Assembly: GCA_002424295.1 (NCBI GenBank)
Contig: DIQY01000044.1
Span: forward strand, 1-6,451
From: Ruminococcaceae bacterium UBA5450
GTDB lineage: Bacteria; Bacillota; Clostridia; Oscillospirales; Acutalibacteraceae
Reading direction: 5' to 3'
Length of the DNA stretch: 6,451 nt
Shown here: one piece after another, positions 4,724 through 6,451 of the stretch
Layout: each line of letters opens with the position of its first letter
Numbering within the stretch: position 1 is the first letter of the stretch
Made by a program: the position numbers and the translations under genes
Notes under the pieces: model-generated
Databases searched by the model: none
The model's input: the letters and a program-made list of their open reading frames with translations, nothing else
What the model was told of the DNA's origin: nothing

Positions 4724-4975
4724 ATGGATGACAAACCGGTAGATAAGACTCACCTGATTCATTACCACCGGAAAGATGTGTTTTTAAAAACAGCAAAAAC
4801 AGATTCCGAAGCAGATGAGGATAGAAAAGCCTTTGCAGATAGCATTCTCTTACAATGCCAGCGCAAAGGCTATACGGTGGCCGAAACAAACCGGTTAATT
4901 TCTCAGCTTCAGATGGACCTTAACGATATTCAGACGGTCCAGAACGAAATTACTCGTTTTCGCTGTGAATTTTAA
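4724..4975 (+). CDS. Small early protein, unknown function (83 aa)
   Basis: No family recognised. The ATG at 4724 lies 6 bases after GAGGTG (4712-4717); an in-frame GTG at 4715 is inside the ribosome site. It encodes 83 residues, starting MDDKPVDKTHLIHYHRKDVF and mostly charged and helical, with a C-terminal half (ADSILLQCQRKGYTVAETNR, then LISQLQMDLNDIQ) that resembles two packed helices. The HLIHYHRK segment is histidine-rich, but nothing else suggests metal binding. Its last 26 bp overlap the end of the leftward gene at 4950. It sits in the rightward series driven by the lytic promoter. Confidence 0.75.
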   Translation: MDDKPVDKTHLIHYHRKDVFLKTAKTDSEADEDRKAFADSILLQCQRKGYTVAETNRLISQLQMDLNDIQTVQNEITRFRCEF

Positions 4976-5138
4976 ATTGGCTTTCGTCCATGTATGCATA
5001 TGAATCCCAGGCTTCATGAAATTTATTAGCCATTTCATTCCTGATTTGCATTTCATCAGTTATGTGAGCGTTGATTACATACGCCAAGGCACACTGCATG
5101 GACAAATCATACCGGATTTTATCTTTTGAAATAATCAC
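4950..5138 (-). CDS. Leftward small protein, unknown function (62 aa)
   Basis: Not recognised. I chose the GTG at 5138, giving 62 residues starting MIISKDKIRYDLSMQCALAY. The in-frame ATG at 5147 is only one base past the ribosome site AAGGGGG (5155-5149), while GTG 5138 sits 25 bp from the -10, matching the 23 and 24 of the sister cassettes. The body is helical with an acidic end (AWDSYAYMDESQFKIHSENE). It is driven by the third promoter repeat and overlaps the opposing rightward gene by 26 bp. I found only a weak TGGACC/GGTCCA hairpin and no T-run beyond its stop, so its transcript may extend further under the rightward gene. Confidence 0.72.
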   Translation of the reverse strand: MIISKDKIRYDLSMQCALAYVINAHITDEMQIRNEMANKFHEAWDSYAYMDESQFKIHSENE

Positions 5139-5162
5139 GAAAACCATTCCCCCTTCACCACA

Positions 5163-5191
5163 ATTTTACAGCGGAAAAGGAAAAATCGCAA
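5163..5191 (-). promoter_or_regulatory. Leftward promoter, repeat copy 3
   Basis: On the minus strand TTGCGA (5191-5186), 17-bp spacer, TAAAAT (5168-5163, five of six). The -10 begins 8 positions from the ribosome site AAGGGGG. Nearly identical to copy 2 over 38 bp. Confidence 0.75.
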
Positions 5192-5222
5192 CACTTCTAA
5201 GCGGATTGGGAGGCGGTGAACT

Positions 5223-5372
5223 ACGGAAAGAAAATTCAGTTCGACATTTGCAATTGAGCCGGTCGACCTAACCTCGTTAGCTCATGCATTTGCCGAGCAA
5301 TATGAAAAGCAGCTCGCAGAAAAATCCATTCAGAGGAAGGAAACCGAGCCAAAAGAAAAACTTGCTACATAG
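5223..5372 (+). CDS. Small early protein with apparent ACG start (49 aa)
   Basis: Family not recognised, but the reading looks genuine: from ACG at 5223, a strand-like RKFSSTFAIEPVD segment, then an acidic amphipathic helix LTSLAHAFAEQYEKQLAEKS, and a lysine/glutamate-rich tail ending KEKLAT. The strong site GGGAGG (5208-5213) is 9 bases before ACG, and no ATG, GTG or TTG opens this frame nearby; a TGA lies just upstream at 5217. A GTG at 5216 leads into another frame that stops after 13 residues. Either ACG is used inefficiently, an ATG start has mutated, or a small frameshift joins the GTG start to this frame. It lies 31 bp past the third promoter repeat and 19 bp before the next gene. Confidence 0.55.
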   Translation, partial: TERKFSSTFAIEPVDLTSLAHAFAEQYEKQLAEKSIQRKETEPKEKLAT

Positions 5373-5391
5373 GAAAGCGGGGAAAATATTG

Positions 5392-5730
5392 ATGTTTCAG
5401 GAACGGCAGTTGGAATCCATTGCAAAAAGTCTAAAGAATATCAGTGAAACGCTTCGCGTGATGAACTCCGAGAAGCATACACAGTTTACTCCAGACGTTT
5501 GCGTCCATGCAGATGATTGTGCGTTTTGCCAATGCAGTACGTGCGCAAAGCGGGAAACGTGCAAATTGAAAAATGATGAAGTCCTTACTGATATCAAGGC
5601 TTCACCATGCAATGGGTGTAGGCCCGGTGAGCGGTTCCGGCCGATGGAAGCGAAGCGCTGCCCAAAATATAGCGAGGTGAATGATAATGCGTTACCTTTG
5701 CAGAGTTTTGAACATGGCGCTTGCGTTTGA
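5392..5730 (+). CDS. Cysteine-rich early protein, unknown function (112 aa)
   Basis: Not recognised. The ATG at 5392 follows GGGGA (5379-5383) at 8 bases. An upstream in-frame ATG at 5284 only reads through the previous gene in a wrong frame. The N-terminus is a helix, FQERQLESIAKSLKNISETL, possibly coiled coil. The middle holds ten cysteines with spacing typical of metal binding: Cys37, Cys43, Cys46, Cys48, Cys51, Cys57, Cys73, Cys76, Cys90 and Cys111, including CAFCQCSTC and PCNGC. This could hold two zinc ions or an iron-sulfur centre; the sequence alone does not decide. Its last 44 bp overlap the next rightward gene, so the final residues after about 95 may be recent additions. Confidence 0.78.
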   Translation: MFQERQLESIAKSLKNISETLRVMNSEKHTQFTPDVCVHADDCAFCQCSTCAKRETCKLKNDEVLTDIKASPCNGCRPGERFRPMEAKRCPKYSEVNDNALPLQSFEHGACV

Positions 5731-5947
5731 TGACGAATCAGGTGAATATTCGATTCTCGACGGCTGCGCTCCCCAGGACGGCGGCGGGTACACATACGCC
5801 TCGAAAGCAGGATATGAAAACCCTATGGAAGCCATTTCCGGCTTTTTCGGACAAGCTGAAATGAGAATGCGCCGGAAAATTGGGGACAGGCTTGAAGCCG
5901 AGGACAGAGACCGTTATACCGGAGAATTGGTAAAAAGGGGGCAGTAG
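5687..5947 (+). CDS. Small early protein, unknown function (86 aa)
   Basis: Not recognised. Two ATG codons compete: 5681 is one base past the ribosome site GAGGTG (5674-5679), while 5687 is seven bases past it, so I chose 5687. A third in-frame ATG at 5714 would avoid most of the 44-bp overlap with the preceding gene, but has no ribosome site. The product begins MRYLCRVLNMALAFDDESGE, has a glycine-rich part (APQDGGGYTYASKAGYENP), and ends in a strongly charged helix (EMRMRRKIGDRLEAEDRDRY). It is one base short of touching the next gene, indicating translational coupling in one operon. Confidence 0.75.
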   Translation: MRYLCRVLNMALAFDDESGEYSILDGCAPQDGGGYTYASKAGYENPMEAISGFFGQAEMRMRRKIGDRLEAEDRDRYTGELVKRGQ

Positions 5948-5948
5948 A

Positions 5949-6386
5949 TTGGCACACATCCCGGATGAGAGATTCAAAGGCACATTATATGATGTCGAAG
6001 ATTGCTTAGACGCAATCACGGATGATGAGGTGGTAAAACCCAGTGAAAAAAAGAAAGCAGTCAAGATGTTTCGGCTGTTTTTGGATTTTTGCACAGATGA
6101 AAAGATTATTCCGTCTTACACGCTCGACCCGCTGAAATTCAGGCTTGGTTTGGAAGTTGTAAATGGATCTGCAGGGCCGCAGGTGGTTGTTCCGACAACG
6201 GCCAAGGAATTGAAAGACAAGGGAGCGAAAACAATGAATGATAAAAAAGAAAACAAGCCATATGAGCACTGCGAAAGTTGTGAGTACAAAGATAACCAGT
6301 GCAAAGTTTACGACAAATTCCAGCGCCTTCCGCGCGCAGAAGGCGGCCTCGGGTTGTGCATCAAAATCGGCGGGCGCGGTAATTAA
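5949..6386 (+). CDS. Early protein with C-terminal four-cysteine motif (145 aa)
   Basis: Not recognised as a named family. The TTG at 5949 lies 7 bases after AAAAAGGGGG (5932-5941) and one base after the previous stop. Residues 1-75 are acidic and helical (TLYDVEDCLDAITDDEVVKP, then EKKKAVKMFRLFLDFCTDEK). A proline/threonine linker follows, then a compact C-terminal part with Cys108-x2-Cys111-x6-Cys118-x18-Cys137 (EHCESCEYKDNQC, GLGLC) that could bind zinc. An in-frame ATG at 6234 (Met96) has its own ribosome site AAGGGAG at 8 bases, so the last 50 residues may also be made as a separate protein. The N-terminal and C-terminal halves look like two domains or an ancestral gene fusion. Confidence 0.75.
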   Translation: MAHIPDERFKGTLYDVEDCLDAITDDEVVKPSEKKKAVKMFRLFLDFCTDEKIIPSYTLDPLKFRLGLEVVNGSAGPQVVVPTTAKELKDKGAKTMNDKKENKPYEHCESCEYKDNQCKVYDKFQRLPRAEGGLGLCIKIGGRGN

Positions 6387-6405
6387 AAAAAGAAGGGAAA
6401 GAAAA

Positions 6406-6451
6406 ATGATGGAAGAACTGAAAGCGCGCAACGTCCGTGCTATGTGGAACG
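6406..6451 (+). CDS. Start of a further rightward gene, cut by window
   Basis: The ATG at 6406 (or 6409) follows GAAGGGA (6392-6398) and reads MMEELKARNVRAMWN before the window ends. It lies 19 bp after the preceding gene and continues the early operon. Too short to identify. Confidence 0.6.
   Translation, partial: MMEELKARNVRAMWN

Larger units (their letters stand above)
4187..5191 (-). repeat. Family of three 38-bp promoter repeats
   Basis: Copies lie at 4187-4224, 4657-4694 and 5154-5191, all in the same orientation. The second and third agree at 36 of 38 positions, the first and second at 29 of 38. The conserved core on the plus strand runs TACAGCGRRAAAGGAAAAAT and ends TCRCAA. Each copy sits between the start of a leftward small gene and the start of a rightward one. 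Conservation covers both promoter hexamers and the spacer between them, but the genes on either side are unrelated. This points to duplication of a regulatory module with exchange of the coding part. Confidence 0.85.

Noticed and set aside
4911..4945. TGGACC/GGTCCA hairpin as terminator of the 62-aa leftward gene
   Set aside because: Only six pairs with a 16-base loop and no T-run in the leftward direction.
4187..5191. The 38-bp repeats as a CRISPR array
   Set aside because: Only three imperfect copies spaced by about 470-500 bp with genes between; no regular spacers or cas genes.
5284..5391. Extended N-terminus of the ten-cysteine protein
   Set aside because: These codons overlap the real frame of the preceding 49-aa gene and have no ribosome site; ATG 5392 is well placed.

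Overview
This window looks like the left end of a temperate phage, or closely related integrative element, in a low-to-moderate GC Firmicute, most likely a gut-type Clostridia. The evidence is the strong AGGAGG-type ribosome sites, textbook sigma-A promoters, a large serine recombinase, a divergent repressor/Cro-like switch, and a train of very small early genes. The host genus cannot be fixed from this sequence. The module order resembles TP901-1-like phages: integrase at one end, a leftward lysogeny module, and a rightward early operon.

Leftward lysogeny module (1-3468, minus strand). Reading leftward from the switch: an XRE-family repressor (2985-3416, best start TTG), a HicA/HicB toxin-antitoxin pair (hicA 2572-2832, hicB 2370-2579, 8-bp overlap), a SHOCT-domain protein (1681-2313), and a large serine recombinase (1552 to beyond base 1; 517 codons visible, reading frame intact). 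The 128 bp before the integrase holds nested inverted repeats. These can fold in mutually exclusive ways, one of which buries the integrase ribosome site.

Switch region (3417-3587). Two divergent sigma-A promoters, both with 17-bp spacers, flank or contain four copies of an operator-like motif (GCAAAAYGGTAATT). The rightward promoter is a perfect TTGACA-N17-TATAAT. The first rightward gene is a Cro/HTH-type protein broken by a -1 frame difference at an A7 run (3684-3690).

Interleaved small-gene region (3825-5191). This is the most unusual part. Three rightward small genes (3825-3995, 4258-4479, 4724-4975) alternate with three leftward small genes (4015-4173, 4466-4642, 4950-5138). They form three tail-to-tail pairs with 3' ends that nearly touch or overlap. 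Each leftward gene has its own copy of a conserved 38-bp promoter repeat (TTGYGA-N17-TARNAT-like, identical promoter-to-ribosome-site geometry) and a non-ATG start. The first two also have leftward terminator-like hairpins inside the 3' coding end of the opposing rightward gene. They look like self-contained antisense cassettes inserted in the early lytic operon, readable when the rightward promoter is repressed.

Rightward early genes (5223-6451). Five closely packed small genes of unknown function follow. They include a gene whose only well-placed start is ACG, a ten-cysteine protein, and a gene with a nested in-frame start that could yield a 50-residue four-cysteine product. The last gene runs off the right edge. 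No tRNA, rRNA, CRISPR array or transposase was seen. No gene-free stretch exceeds 300 bases; the longest are the switch region, 2833-2984 and 1553-1680.
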